Assembly (NCBI GenBank): GCA_002507175.1
Contig: DAZE01000019.1
Location: forward strand, 1 to 53,385
From: Euryarchaeota archaeon UBA558
GTDB lineage: Archaea; Thermoplasmatota; Poseidoniia; Poseidoniales; Thalassarchaeaceae
Reading direction: 5' to 3'
Length of the DNA: 53,385 nt
Position 1 is the first letter of the stretch. Each line of letters opens with the position of its first letter. Below the pieces are notes generated by a model. That model was not told the origin of the DNA, ran no database searches, and worked only from the letters and a program-made list of their open reading frames with translations. Below, piece after piece: positions 42,025-51,688 of the stretch. The position numbers were made by a program, and so were the translations under genes.

Positions 42025-43299
42025 ATGATTGAATCTTCTGACCGTTCGTATGATACGGGTGGACCTGATCAGCATATCATGACCGTTGACAGTGGAGGGG
42101 GCACTGAAGATCCAGCATGGTCACTAACTAGTATCGAGGTCTTGGGAGCGGAGATCCAGGAATTTGTCATACATGGGGAAAAATTCGGCAATAATGAATG
42201 GACCAAACTCGTTGACAGCTTTGAGCAATGGGGCGAGTTACCAAGAGTGGTAGAAAAAGTGGAGTGGAACGGGAATACGGTCACCATCGAAACAAAGTCT
42301 TCTGGATACGTTGGTGAGGCCATAAAGCATCCATTCTCGAGCATGAGGGCACTAGCAAGGTCCGAAGGCGACGATGTGGAATGGCCCATCGGGGGGCTAT
42401 CTAGCGACGGCTTGGATCTATTGTTGATATGGCCGCTTGAAAAAGAACGAATCAACGCCGACGAGGTGCTGAGAAGCCATCTATCCTCCGGAGATCTAGA
42501 ATCCGCAGAAGCACTCCTGACGAGATGCGCATCCGCTCTTGGCTCCGCTCATGAGGCGTTGTCGAGTGTGTGGAGTGGCCCCCCAAACTCAAAATCATGG
42601 AACTCCCTTCTGGCGAAGATGGAGGAGAGGATAGATAGCAGAACCCTTTGGAGGGCGCCCTTCAAGCCGGGGATGAATACGATCCTCTCTTTTGGAAATA
42701 TGCCAATCAAGTGTTTTTCTGAATCATCCGACGGTAAAATCCGGATCAGACCAACTTCTTCAGGGCAGATCAACGCGGTCGCCAAATCCAAAGGCATAGA
42801 ATGGCCTGCAATCAGGGATCTGGCCTCGTTACTCCGAGATTTGAGCCGGATTTCCGAGGGCAAAATCGATGATCTCGTCAAGACTAGCCTTAGAGCGGTC
42901 ATAATCAGCAGCTGGGTAAGCGTTCAAGGAAAACTCAGGACTGATGGGACGAGGCCGAGGAGGAGCTTGGAAATTATTGGCGGTGGTTTGGCGATATGGG
43001 AATACGAGCAAGCCCTCTCGAGCAACATACCAAGAGATGGCGCTGGGACTCAATCATCACGGCATTCCAACAAAATTCTGAGCAGAGTCTCTTCGATACA
43101 GAGGAGACTATTCACCATCCGAATCTTCTCCTTGTTATCGATCATCGGCTTGTTCGTAGGCTCAATATGCCTGGTTGCCGGGACGTATGATCCTGACCAA
43201 TTAAGCCCATTTATTGGTATATTTGGCCTGATCCTCTCCCTTGGTATGAGGTTGCTTTACTTCGCGATGGCACCTCGGCCCGAGACCGTTTTCAGTTGA
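42025..43299 (+). CDS. Unknown protein with C-terminal membrane hairpin
   Basis: 424 aa. About 350 soluble residues are followed by two helices (about 368-388 and 392-412) and a short tail. No clear catalytic motif. The order of helical blocks (ESAEALLTRCASALGSAHEA near 160, then GMNTILSFGNMPIKCF near 215, then IRDLASLLRDLSRIS near 265) faintly recalls aminoglycoside-phosphotransferase-type kinases, but the HGDxHxxN and DFG residues are absent, so at most a pseudokinase. An ATG at 42079 is an alternative start. The 3' end overlaps the phosphoglycerate mutase by 8 bp. Confidence 0.6.
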   Translation: MIESSDRSYDTGGPDQHIMTVDSGGGTEDPAWSLTSIEVLGAEIQEFVIHGEKFGNNEWTKLVDSFEQWGELPRVVEKVEWNGNTVTIETKSSGYVGEAIKHPFSSMRALARSEGDDVEWPIGGLSSDGLDLLLIWPLEKERINADEVLRSHLSSGDLESAEALLTRCASALGSAHEALSSVWSGPPNSKSWNSLLAKMEERIDSRTLWRAPFKPGMNTILSFGNMPIKCFSESSDGKIRIRPTSSGQINAVAKSKGIEWPAIRDLASLLRDLSRISEGKIDDLVKTSLRAVIISSWVSVQGKLRTDGTRPRRSLEIIGGGLAIWEYEQALSSNIPRDGAGTQSSRHSNKILSRVSSIQRRLFTIRIFSLLSIIGLFVGSICLVAGTYDPDQLSPFIGIFGLILSLGMRLLYFAMAPRPETVFS

Positions 43300-43897
43300 G
43301 GTCCAATCTAGACCAGACACCTGATGTCAACGAATAGGCCATTGGAGTTCCAGTGGGAATCTCCCGCTTAACAATGGCTTCGGGAGACAATCCTTCGATC
43401 TCCATCACCAGCGATCTAAGGGAGTTCCCATGAGCTGCGACTAATACCGTCTTACCAACTTCCAAAAGAGGAACGATGTCCTCTAACAGGCAAGGCAAGG
43501 CCCTGTTTGCAGTCATCTCTAGGCTCTCCCCACCCGGAGGCTTGCCATCGAAACTCCGTCTCCATAACCTAACCTGTTCATCACCAAATTGTTCCCGGCA
43601 TTTCTGTTTGTTTCGTCCTTGGAGGTCCCCGTAATTCCTCTCATTCAGTCTAATGTCATGGCGGACCTGTTCCCCATCCCATGATTTGTTTTTTTCGAGG
43701 ATTATGTCTGCAGTTCTTTGAGCCCTGATCAGCCCGCTCGCGAATACGGCGTCGAACTGAACATCCTGCAACAACCTCCCTGCGTCTTTTGCTTCCTCAA
43801 TCCCTTTTTCAGAAAGGCCGACATCAACCCAGCCTGTGAACCTATTTTCTGCGTTCCAGATTGATTGGCCGTGCCGAATCAACACCAGCGTTCCCAT
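43292..43897 (-). CDS. gpmA: Phosphoglycerate mutase, cofactor-dependent (dPGM)
   Basis: 201 aa from ATG 43897. LIRHGQSIWNAENRFTGW carries the phospho-His, with LNERNYGDLQG, PPGGESL and VAAHGNSLRSL following; these are dPGM rather than general histidine phosphatase marks. It converts 3- to 2-phosphoglycerate through a phosphohistidine. Many archaea use the metal-dependent aPGM; dPGM is known in the Thermoplasma branch and is expected here. It directly follows the MscS gene by 10 bp. Confidence 0.92.
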   Translation of the reverse strand: MGTLVLIRHGQSIWNAENRFTGWVDVGLSEKGIEEAKDAGRLLQDVQFDAVFASGLIRAQRTADIILEKNKSWDGEQVRHDIRLNERNYGDLQGRNKQKCREQFGDEQVRLWRRSFDGKPPGGESLEMTANRALPCLLEDIVPLLEVGKTVLVAAHGNSLRSLVMEIEGLSPEAIVKREIPTGTPMAYSLTSGVWSRLDLN

Positions 43898-43907
43898 CGA
43901 CACCATC

Positions 43908-45023
43908 TCAGGACCGTCTCAATCTTGGCTCATGGAATCTTAAACCCAGTTTACTAGACAAATTTCTGGCATTAACGAGCGTGAACTCACTCATCGCCCT
44001 TTGTACGTCTGAGGATTGCTGAGTGTAGAAGTTTGCTTGGACTAATATGCTAGAAGATCCCATCGATTGGATCTTGACCCATGAAGATTCTTCATTCACT
44101 GTGCGGTCATCCGACTTGATAATCTCAAGCATTTGATCGCAAAATTGCCGCAGAGAGTCGGTGTCGCTCTCACCTTCAAATTCGAAGGGCATCACCACTC
44201 TTCTGAATCTCCTCTGAGAGAAATTCTCGATCGGGGAATTTACCAAATTGGCATTTGGGACAGTAATTATGGTATCCTGCCCGGTTCTCAATACAGTCAT
44301 CCTCAATCCAATATCGACTACCTCCCCCTCGATTCCATCAACCTTAATCCAATCACCTAAATTAAACGGTCTATCGATGATTATGGACACTGCGCCGAAC
44401 ATGTTCGAAACCGTATCCTTTGCAGCGAGGGCCAGAGCAAGTCCTGTTATCCCCAGACCAGCGATTATCCCGTTTAGATCAAACCCGACCACGCCAGCAA
44501 TCACAAAGGCCCCAATTACGAAGACGGCCATCCTACCCAGTGATTCAGCCATACTGGCCAGAGATCTCTGTGAAGCCGGGCTCTCCCCATCATCAGAGAG
44601 CACCCTTCCTATTGAACCGACGAGCCTGTAAGAAGCAAAGAGGAAGATCAGGATGTAAAGCGAGGTGAGCAGTGAGAGCAAGGTTTGAACCAGGTCTTCA
44701 TCCCACACCATTACAACAACCGTGTCGTCTATTGTCCTGATCATCTCAACAAACAGGACAAGTGAGATACCCAAAGAGAGGGCTTTGGACCCCTTCACCC
44801 CTTCTGATTCTTCTATTTCTCCTAGAAAATGAGAGGCCAAGGCTGGTAGAATAACAGCCCTGACAAATCTTCCAAGGAGTAGAGAAACAAAGCCAATGAG
44901 AACCACCAAAACGAGTGTTCCCAATGAGAATCCGATGATCTCGGCTTCAACTCCAAAATCTGAGAAGGGCCCTTCGTCCATGACCTGCAGCCCCATAACA
45001 GGACCCTGAATGTCGTTCTTCAT
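43908..45023 (-). CDS. mscS: Small-conductance mechanosensitive channel (MscS)
   Basis: 371 aa from ATG 45023, with GGAGGCG ahead; upstream codons to 45053 are less likely. Several N-terminal helices precede the pore helix and MscS beta domain: GLGITGLALALAAKDTVSNM, then NLGDWIKVDGIEGEVVDIGLR and TVPNANLVNSPIENFS. It opens under membrane tension to release solutes on osmotic downshift. The central helices are more numerous than in E. coli MscS. Confidence 0.92.
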   Translation of the reverse strand: MKNDIQGPVMGLQVMDEGPFSDFGVEAEIIGFSLGTLVLVVLIGFVSLLLGRFVRAVILPALASHFLGEIEESEGVKGSKALSLGISLVLFVEMIRTIDDTVVVMVWDEDLVQTLLSLLTSLYILIFLFASYRLVGSIGRVLSDDGESPASQRSLASMAESLGRMAVFVIGAFVIAGVVGFDLNGIIAGLGITGLALALAAKDTVSNMFGAVSIIIDRPFNLGDWIKVDGIEGEVVDIGLRMTVLRTGQDTIITVPNANLVNSPIENFSQRRFRRVVMPFEFEGESDTDSLRQFCDQMLEIIKSDDRTVNEESSWVKIQSMGSSSILVQANFYTQQSSDVQRAMSEFTLVNARNLSSKLGLRFHEPRLRRS

Positions 45024-45103
45024 AAAAGCGCCTCCCTCCATAAGCAGCAGCAAAGTTGACGCATATCCGAGGGATTGAAGGACATTGGCCCGTTCGTTAT
45101 GTC

Positions 45104-47272
45104 ATGACCAGCGCGTCAAGAGTTAGGCTTCGTAGGTCGAATCGTCGCCTGAAAACTCGTTTAGCGGTTGTGTTGATGCCATTCCTCCTATCAGTTCTGG
45201 CTCCAGTATCTGTCATCACACCCGTCACAGCCCAGGATCCAGGAACAGAGAATTCCCCAGAGGATATTTGGTCACAGGAGTACATTTCGCAAACTTTCCC
45301 ATGGTCACCCGAATCAAACGATAAATTACAGTTCCGCGAATACCATGACTATTTCTCAATGAAGAACAGGATGCAATTCCTAGCGGACAGCAATCCGGAC
45401 ATTCTATCTTTTCACGAAGGGCTTCTGGGGGGGGTAAATGCAAGAGGAAACCAAATGACCCTCGACGATTACAAGGGATGGCATTACAGACATCCCAGCC
45501 CATGGGTAAAGATTACCGCAAATGTACAAGGTGGCGACTATAACGAGTTCAACGATGACTCAGGTAACTACCCTGACAGACCAGATGTCATGCTGGTTGG
45601 CGCGCACCACTCAAGAGAATGGATGTCATATGAAGTCCCAATGTTTTTCCTCGAGACAGTGGTTCACTATTATGGAGAAGCCGGTATCGACAACGACGGT
45701 GACGGACTTGTTGACGAGGATGGCTGGGACGGTGTTGACAACGACGGCGACTGCACCTCGCTCAACGCTTCATTCCAAGACTCCAATGGAGATGGGACTC
45801 CATGCGGCCCAGGCGATCTCGGGGTGGATGAGGACTTCAGCGAGCAATTCATCACAGACATGATCGATACTCGTGAAATTTACCTCATCCCAATGCTTAA
45901 CGTGGATGGGGTGAGGTACGACAGAGAGGAGTTCTGTGGCGAACAGGCATACGACGGTTGTGACTCAGGTTCCCCAGGATGGAGGAAGAATCTAAGGGAC
46001 AATACGATCACTGGGGTTACTCCAATTCCAGATACCGACGAAGAGGTCAACGAGGGGTGCGATGGAGTAGACCTGAATAGGAACTACCAGTTCGAATGGG
46101 GACTCCTGATTGGAGTTTCGCCGGTTCCTGGGGTCTGTACCTTTGGAGATCCGGACCTCGTGCAGACTTACCCCGGCCCTCTTGATACCGTTGATAACGA
46201 CGGAGATGGAAGAATCAATGAGGACCACGTTGACGGAGTCGACGATGATGGAGATGGCTTGATAGACGAGGATTGGATAGGGGGAAACAGCGAACCAGAG
46301 ACCAAATTCATCCAAGACCTAACTGAGATGAACGATGATAACGGAGACGGAGCTTCTGACTTCAAGGCCACACTGTCATGGCATTCATATTCCGAGCTCG
46401 TTCTTTGGCCATGGGGCCATTGCAACGATTGCCAAACGGTAGATGACGAGTACCTAGTATACCATGGGTTTGTGATGGGGGAGATGACAGACTACGAACC
46501 CATGCAATCGTCGGACCTTTACCCAACACAGGGTGATTTCTGCGATTGGCACTACGGCGTTCACCAGTCCTACTGCTACACGATAGAGATTGGTAATACC
46601 TTCCACGAACAGCCTGATGACATCGCTCACATCGCAGTTCGGAACCTCGGCATTCCATTCTACATGGTTGAAATCGCGGATGATCCACGTTTCAGAGCCG
46701 TACATGGAATAGAGAATATGAGCGCTAGGCATTGGATACAAACCCCGTCCGAGGTGAATGTGCCTGAGAAGGGAGACATACACATCGACCTGTGCCTTGA
46801 CCCGTACTTTCCATTCTCTACCCAGGAAGACAGGTCGCATTTGTCATGGCGTTTCGTCGAGCCGAACCGCCAGCAAGATGACTACGGTCCGACGGAATGG
46901 AGACTGGTGCCTTGGGAGAAAGCACCCTTCACAGCCTCGGGAGCCGATTGCCAGTTGAAGGATGGCACAAATGGCACGGTCCTGACCAGCACCGTTCCGA
47001 TACCTGATACGTCTGTGGGGAAACTCCAGTATCGCGCACAGCTTGGGACCACCAATGGCGCATTCCCATTCACATACCCGACTATCGAGGACGGAGGGAA
47101 CTATTACGAGCTCACAATGCCCTACAGGGCAGGATTCGGATCAGCGATTATGTCAGTCCTCATGTTCGCATTCATCGCAACCATCGTCTGGGGTGGACTA
47201 GCCTTCCTGCTCAGGGTAATGCTGGATGAAGACGCTCCAGTACTCTCCCTTCCCCCGGAGGACGCTGAATGA
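45104..47272 (+). CDS. Secreted, membrane-anchored zinc carboxypeptidase (M14) with Ca-binding inserts
   Basis: 722 aa from ATG 45104. A signal peptide follows basic residues (ends near 45). Zinc ligands are in AHHSREWMSYE (about 166) and LSWHSYSELVLWP (about 424); DLNRNYQFEW holds substrate-binding residues (about 321); the catalytic Glu is in YTIEIGNTFHE (about 493). Repeats of the DNDGDGLVDED type interrupt the catalytic domain (nt 45686-45750 and 46181-46275) and probably bind calcium. A helix near the C-terminus (about 680-705) anchors it outside the cell. It trims C-terminal residues from peptides, feeding the symporter encoded next. Confidence 0.9.
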   Translation: MTSASRVRLRRSNRRLKTRLAVVLMPFLLSVLAPVSVITPVTAQDPGTENSPEDIWSQEYISQTFPWSPESNDKLQFREYHDYFSMKNRMQFLADSNPDILSFHEGLLGGVNARGNQMTLDDYKGWHYRHPSPWVKITANVQGGDYNEFNDDSGNYPDRPDVMLVGAHHSREWMSYEVPMFFLETVVHYYGEAGIDNDGDGLVDEDGWDGVDNDGDCTSLNASFQDSNGDGTPCGPGDLGVDEDFSEQFITDMIDTREIYLIPMLNVDGVRYDREEFCGEQAYDGCDSGSPGWRKNLRDNTITGVTPIPDTDEEVNEGCDGVDLNRNYQFEWGLLIGVSPVPGVCTFGDPDLVQTYPGPLDTVDNDGDGRINEDHVDGVDDDGDGLIDEDWIGGNSEPETKFIQDLTEMNDDNGDGASDFKATLSWHSYSELVLWPWGHCNDCQTVDDEYLVYHGFVMGEMTDYEPMQSSDLYPTQGDFCDWHYGVHQSYCYTIEIGNTFHEQPDDIAHIAVRNLGIPFYMVEIADDPRFRAVHGIENMSARHWIQTPSEVNVPEKGDIHIDLCLDPYFPFSTQEDRSHLSWRFVEPNRQQDDYGPTEWRLVPWEKAPFTASGADCQLKDGTNGTVLTSTVPIPDTSVGKLQYRAQLGTTNGAFPFTYPTIEDGGNYYELTMPYRAGFGSAIMSVLMFAFIATIVWGGLAFLLRVMLDEDAPVLSLPPEDAE

Positions 47273-49062
47273 GCGGATCCTCCGATGAGTTCAGTGGCCG
47301 ACTCGGGCTAATTTTCGCGACTATTGGGGCTGCCATAGGTACTGGCAACATATGGCGATTTCCGAGGATGGTCGGGGCAAACGGCGGGGGTTCTTTCCTT
47401 GTTCCGTGGCTGATCTTCCTCTTCCTGTGGTCCATACCCCTTGTGATAGCAGAGTTTGCGATGGGCAAGAGGTCCAGAACTGGGACAGTGGGTACGTTTC
47501 GAATCTTCAATGGCCCTAAATTTGCGTGGATGGGCCTTTGGACCGCATGGATTTCAACCGCGATAGGGTTCTACTACGCTGTAGTCACGGGATGGTGCAT
47601 CAACTACTTCCAGACCGCACTCCGAGGAGGCCTGGGATCCGACGTCGATACCACCGAGGTCTGGAACAACTTCCTCCAAGCCCCTGGTGAGGTTGTCATG
47701 TTCCAAGCACTAGCGGTGGTTATCACTATGGGAGCCATTTGGAAGGGTGCGAAGGCAATAGAGAAAGTAAATGTGATCCTAATGGTCTCTTTGTTTGTTC
47801 TACTATTCTCGGCGCTGTTCTTGGCGTTCATAATGGACCTCAGTGACGGTACTCTCGATGGCTTCGTGTACATGTTTAGCATACAGCCTGAGTACCTAGT
47901 CCAACCAGAGACGTGGATCAACGGCCTCTCCCAATCAGCATGGTCCTGCTCTGCGGGAATGGGGATGGCCATCACATACTCTGTCTACATGAGAAAGGAT
48001 GAGGACACGACCTTGAATGCGGCAACCATGTGCCTAGCAAATAACAGCATATCCATCATAGCAGGCCTCACCGTGATGATGGCTGTGTTTTCTGTCGTGG
48101 ATGACCCATTGTCGGCAGTCAGCGGGGGAAGCAGTGCAATTACATTCCTGGTTCTACCGGAGGTATTCGCTCAGGCGCCTGGCGGCCCCTTCGTCCAGCT
48201 CGCAATGGTAGCGATGTTCTTCCTTGCACTCTCCTTCGCCGCGCTGACCTCAATGATCTCCACCGTTGAGTTGTGTGTCAGGAACTTCGTGGATCACGGA
48301 GTCGACAGGGAGAAAGCGGTCGGATTCACTAGCATTGCGATATTCTTGTTCGGCATCCCAAGTGCTGCGACCTGGATCCTAGTTGATGACTCAACTGGCG
48401 TGGCCTTCCCCCAGTTCTTGGAGGTGCAGGATCACATCTGGGGGTACGGACTGATGTTCAGTGGACTATTCATCGCGTTTGCGATTTGGAAATATGGATG
48501 GTTGAGGTACAAGGTCTGGCAGGCCCAGAATGGAATTGGAGGATTCTCATTCAGGGATTACCTTGACCACGGAGTCTCCTCCTTCCGAGATGACTTCATC
48601 AACACAGGGGACAACGACTGGTGGATTGGAAAATGGTGGGATTACATCCTATACCTCGGCTTCCCATTGATGTTCGTGACGCTCATGGGAAGCTTCTTCA
48701 TCGATCTACTTGCAACTGTGGAAGACCCATGGAACCCAACGAACCCCAAGGGCATCACAATCATCCTAATCTTCTGGGGAATAACTGCGGGCTTATTCAT
48801 GAGTATGAACAGACTGATGCTGGTTAACAGGGTGGTGCCAACCGGAAACTCTGGATTCCCCCTCTGCCTGTTAACCCAAGAATACATACTTGAGCCGAGG
48901 CCGTTGTTCAGGAACGTGCCTGATGGAGCCGAAGTACCAATCGACACGCTACCCGGAGGAATAGATCCATACATCGTCAAAGTAGGCGAAAGTCCACCTG
49001 ATCCCGCCCCTCAAAATTTCGGCGTGCACCATGCCAATGTGATGGACGCTGAGATTGCATGA
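47269..49062 (+). CDS. Sodium:neurotransmitter symporter family (SNF) transporter
   Basis: 597 aa, ATGA overlap with the carboxypeptidase gene. GLIFATIGAAIGTGNIWRFPRM is the unwound helix 1 that holds Na+ and substrate in LeuT-like proteins; about 12 helices follow. A 60-residue C-terminal tail is soluble. It imports amino acids or similar compounds with Na+. Coupling to the secreted carboxypeptidase makes free amino acids the likely cargo. Confidence 0.93.
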   Translation: MSGSSDEFSGRLGLIFATIGAAIGTGNIWRFPRMVGANGGGSFLVPWLIFLFLWSIPLVIAEFAMGKRSRTGTVGTFRIFNGPKFAWMGLWTAWISTAIGFYYAVVTGWCINYFQTALRGGLGSDVDTTEVWNNFLQAPGEVVMFQALAVVITMGAIWKGAKAIEKVNVILMVSLFVLLFSALFLAFIMDLSDGTLDGFVYMFSIQPEYLVQPETWINGLSQSAWSCSAGMGMAITYSVYMRKDEDTTLNAATMCLANNSISIIAGLTVMMAVFSVVDDPLSAVSGGSSAITFLVLPEVFAQAPGGPFVQLAMVAMFFLALSFAALTSMISTVELCVRNFVDHGVDREKAVGFTSIAIFLFGIPSAATWILVDDSTGVAFPQFLEVQDHIWGYGLMFSGLFIAFAIWKYGWLRYKVWQAQNGIGGFSFRDYLDHGVSSFRDDFINTGDNDWWIGKWWDYILYLGFPLMFVTLMGSFFIDLLATVEDPWNPTNPKGITIILIFWGITAGLFMSMNRLMLVNRVVPTGNSGFPLCLLTQEYILEPRPLFRNVPDGAEVPIDTLPGGIDPYIVKVGESPPDPAPQNFGVHHANVMDAEIA

Positions 49063-49538
49063 CAAATGATCCGAATCACGGGCACCAAGTCAAGACGCTC
49101 TTCAGGGAGTATGTTCTTTTTTGCGTAGTTGGAACCTTCAATCTCGCTATCTTCTTCCTGATGTACGTAGCAACATATTCCATGTTTGAGGGCATCCAGT
49201 ACAGAGCAGCCTCCTCGTGGTCGATCTCATATCTGCTTAGCTCTGTTCTGTCGCATACAATGCATAGGTGGTTTACCTTCAAGTCCCTGTCTCCATACGG
49301 AAAGAGCTTGGTGTTGACAATGGCAATCTATTCGATTATGTTGGTGATATCCACAGCGTCCCAAGCCCTCCTCGCAGATACAATGGGGTACAACCATATC
49401 CTAGTGTGGGCGATGAACACACTCGCCTTCGGATTCGCCTCATTCGTCGCATTGAGATTCGTAGCCTTCCCAGCCTCAGATGGCTCGATATCCGTAAAAG
49501 AACGCATGGAACTATACAGAATCCGGCGTAGGTCTTGA
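49059..49538 (+). CDS. GtrA-like membrane protein
   Basis: 159 aa, four helices, ATGA overlap with the symporter gene. FCVVGTFNLAIFFLMY near 20-35 and SSVLSHTMHRWFTFKS near 60-75 match the GtrA family, whose members help flip or handle polyprenyl-phosphate sugars at the membrane. The functional tie to the transporter operon is not clear; it may simply be co-transcribed. Confidence 0.82.
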   Translation: MTNDPNHGHQVKTLFREYVLFCVVGTFNLAIFFLMYVATYSMFEGIQYRAASSWSISYLLSSVLSHTMHRWFTFKSLSPYGKSLVLTMAIYSIMLVISTASQALLADTMGYNHILVWAMNTLAFGFASFVALRFVAFPASDGSISVKERMELYRIRRRS

Positions 49539-49563
49539 AGTGCTTTGACGGAGACCAGAGGGC

Positions 49564-50820
49564 GTGTCTGGTGGGGTGCGCGGTACTCGAGACTTCTACC
49601 CCGAGGACATGAGGACCAGAAATTGGCTATTTGGAAAATTCCACGAGGCAGCCAAAGCACACGGATTTGAAGAATACGATGCACCTGTTCTGGAGACCGA
49701 GGAAATCTACACCCGAAAAGCTGGCGACGAGATCATCTCTCAGCTGTACAGCTTCGAGGACAAAGGCGGCCGTCGCGTATCGCTGAGACCCGAGATGACA
49801 CCGTCACTAGCCCGCATGGTGATGGCCAAGTCGGGCACTCTGCCCACTCCGATAAAGTGGTACTCAATACCCCAATGCTGGCGATATGAGAGGACCCAGA
49901 GGGGGCGTGGAAGGGAGCATTACCAATGGAACGTGGACATCTGGGGAATGAGCGACGTCAGAGCCGATGTCGAACTCCTTTCTGTTATGATCCACCTTTT
50001 GAGATCCCTCGGCTTGGACGAAAACGACATAATTGTACGAATCAGCAACAGGAAGGTGCTTGAGCAGGCACTGGGGGACCTCGGGATAAGAGGTGAAGAA
50101 TTCACAAAGACATGCGTCATTATCGATAAAATTGACAAGATCCCAGAGGAAAAAATCAAGCAAATGCTGGCAGATTCGGGAATCAACCTCGAGGCTATTT
50201 CGAGGATATTATCCATAATGGGGGTAAACGACCTCGACGATTTGGCATCGGTATTGGGTGACGAGAGTCCAGCTGTCAAAGAATTGAGGTCGCTCTTCGG
50301 CTTGTGTGCATCGTATGGGATTGAAGAATGGATACAGTTGGATGTCTCTGTCGTGAGAGGCCTCTCATACTACACAGGGACCGTTTTCGAGGCCCATGAT
50401 CGAGAGGGTGAACTCAGAGCCGTATGTGGAGGCGGTCGTTATGACAAATTGATCGGAACCTTGGGTGGAAAGGACATGCCTGCGACCGGATTCGGATTTG
50501 GAGATATGGTAATCATGGAATTGTTGAGGAAGAAGGAGATTCTACCAAACCTAGAGCCCGATATTGAAGACGTTGTATTCTGCCTCCAAGAAGAAAATCG
50601 GATTGATGCCATGGCGATAGCTTCGAGACTAAGGTCGTCTGGAAGGAAAGTCGACCTCATACTCGAGGAAAAGAGAATGAAGTGGGTGCTGAAACACGCA
50701 GATAGAGTTGGTGCAGAGAGACTTGTGATGATCCTCCCCGAAGAATGGTCTCGTGGCAAGGTGAAGGTAAGGGATGTTTCAACGGGAATCGAGACTGAGT
50801 GTTTATCGAAGGATTTCTGA
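49564..50820 (+). CDS. hisS: Histidyl-tRNA synthetase
   Basis: 418 aa with GTG start. Class II motifs: VRGTRDFYPEDMRTRNW at the N-terminus, motif 2 region QCWRYERTQRGRGREHYQWN, the His-specific RGLSYYTGTVFEA and GGGRYDKLIG, motif 3 ATGFGFGDM. The C-terminal anticodon-binding domain is present (VFCLQEENRIDAMAIA). It charges tRNA-His. The gene follows GtrA by 25 bp. Confidence 0.95.
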   Translation: MSGGVRGTRDFYPEDMRTRNWLFGKFHEAAKAHGFEEYDAPVLETEEIYTRKAGDEIISQLYSFEDKGGRRVSLRPEMTPSLARMVMAKSGTLPTPIKWYSIPQCWRYERTQRGRGREHYQWNVDIWGMSDVRADVELLSVMIHLLRSLGLDENDIIVRISNRKVLEQALGDLGIRGEEFTKTCVIIDKIDKIPEEKIKQMLADSGINLEAISRILSIMGVNDLDDLASVLGDESPAVKELRSLFGLCASYGIEEWIQLDVSVVRGLSYYTGTVFEAHDREGELRAVCGGGRYDKLIGTLGGKDMPATGFGFGDMVIMELLRKKEILPNLEPDIEDVVFCLQEENRIDAMAIASRLRSSGRKVDLILEEKRMKWVLKHADRVGAERLVMILPEEWSRGKVKVRDVSTGIETECLSKDF

Positions 50821-50842
50821 GCTCAATCTCTAATTCATATTC

Positions 50843-51637
50843 TTACACATTGCGTTTTCTCGACGCAATAGCCCCTGCCGCCATTGCACCCAATCCACCT
50901 AGTAGACCAAACCCTGGAAGGAGTCCTGAGTCAGTCGATGAAGGGGGAGGGTTGTCGCCCCCAACGGCTATTGGATCTGTTGCATTGATTACGGGAAACA
51001 GGATCTCCGTGTTCATTCCATCTGTATTGTCAGAGTAATAGACCCTGAAAACTCCAGAACAGTCTATCAGTATACCACATCCCAACCCGCTAGGGTTCGG
51101 TTTGGAGTATTCAAACTGAATTTGGGGCTCTTCAAAGCTCTTGTTCCATCTGGTCATATTGTCCGAAACCGGTATCTCCCAGATTATCTGGTTATCATCA
51201 TAGGTGCTTGTAGCAAACTCTTGTGAGGCGACAATCGTGCTGCCCTTGAGGAGAGAGATTCGCAGCTCTTGGCATTCTGAAGTGTCGTCACAATCTCCAG
51301 ATACAATGTAGATACCCAAGTCCATTCTTATGGTTCCGTTGGGGTTTAGGTACATGTCACTCTTGAAAGAATCAGACATGGCGCAGTTGAAATTGACATC
51401 CACCTGCTGGTTTTGGGCAAACTCCTTCTCGCCATAGCCATCAACTGCGGATGTGGTTTCATTCGCATCGAAATGAGTCCAACATTGTCCTATGTTATCC
51501 GTCCCCCAGAGATGCATGTGAGGGTTATCCACGGAGGGCTGTTTGGCATCTGCTTCTTGGGCTGAGGCAGGAGCACCAGTAACCGAGGTCAGCAGAATCA
51601 CCAGTAGAGCAATTCCAGAGGCTTTCCTACCTATCAT
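50843..51637 (-). CDS. Secreted protein with PGF-CTERM-like C-terminal anchor
   Basis: 264 aa from ATG 51637. Signal peptide (GIALLVILLTSVTGAPASAQ), a beta-rich extracellular domain with several Cys pairs (GDCDDTSEC, GCGILIDCSG) and N-glycosylation-type sequons, a Pro/Ser/Thr linker (DNPPPSSTDSG), then LLPGFGLLGGLGAMAAGAI and a basic SRKRN end. The last part matches the tripartite archaeosortase signal style (PGF motif, helix, Arg cluster). It is probably processed and lipid-anchored on the cell surface. Function of the domain is unknown. Confidence 0.75.
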   Translation of the reverse strand: MIGRKASGIALLVILLTSVTGAPASAQEADAKQPSVDNPHMHLWGTDNIGQCWTHFDANETTSAVDGYGEKEFAQNQQVDVNFNCAMSDSFKSDMYLNPNGTIRMDLGIYIVSGDCDDTSECQELRISLLKGSTIVASQEFATSTYDDNQIIWEIPVSDNMTRWNKSFEEPQIQFEYSKPNPSGLGCGILIDCSGVFRVYYSDNTDGMNTEILFPVINATDPIAVGGDNPPPSSTDSGLLPGFGLLGGLGAMAAGAIASRKRNV

Positions 51638-51688
51638 ATTCTTATTGGTAAGCGTGAAGAATTTCAACCTATGGGGGCATTGTGCACT

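Noticed and set aside
42025..43299. Firm assignment as an aminoglycoside phosphotransferase-type kinase
   Set aside because: Catalytic HGDxHxxN and metal-binding Asp are absent; only loose resemblance in block order remains.
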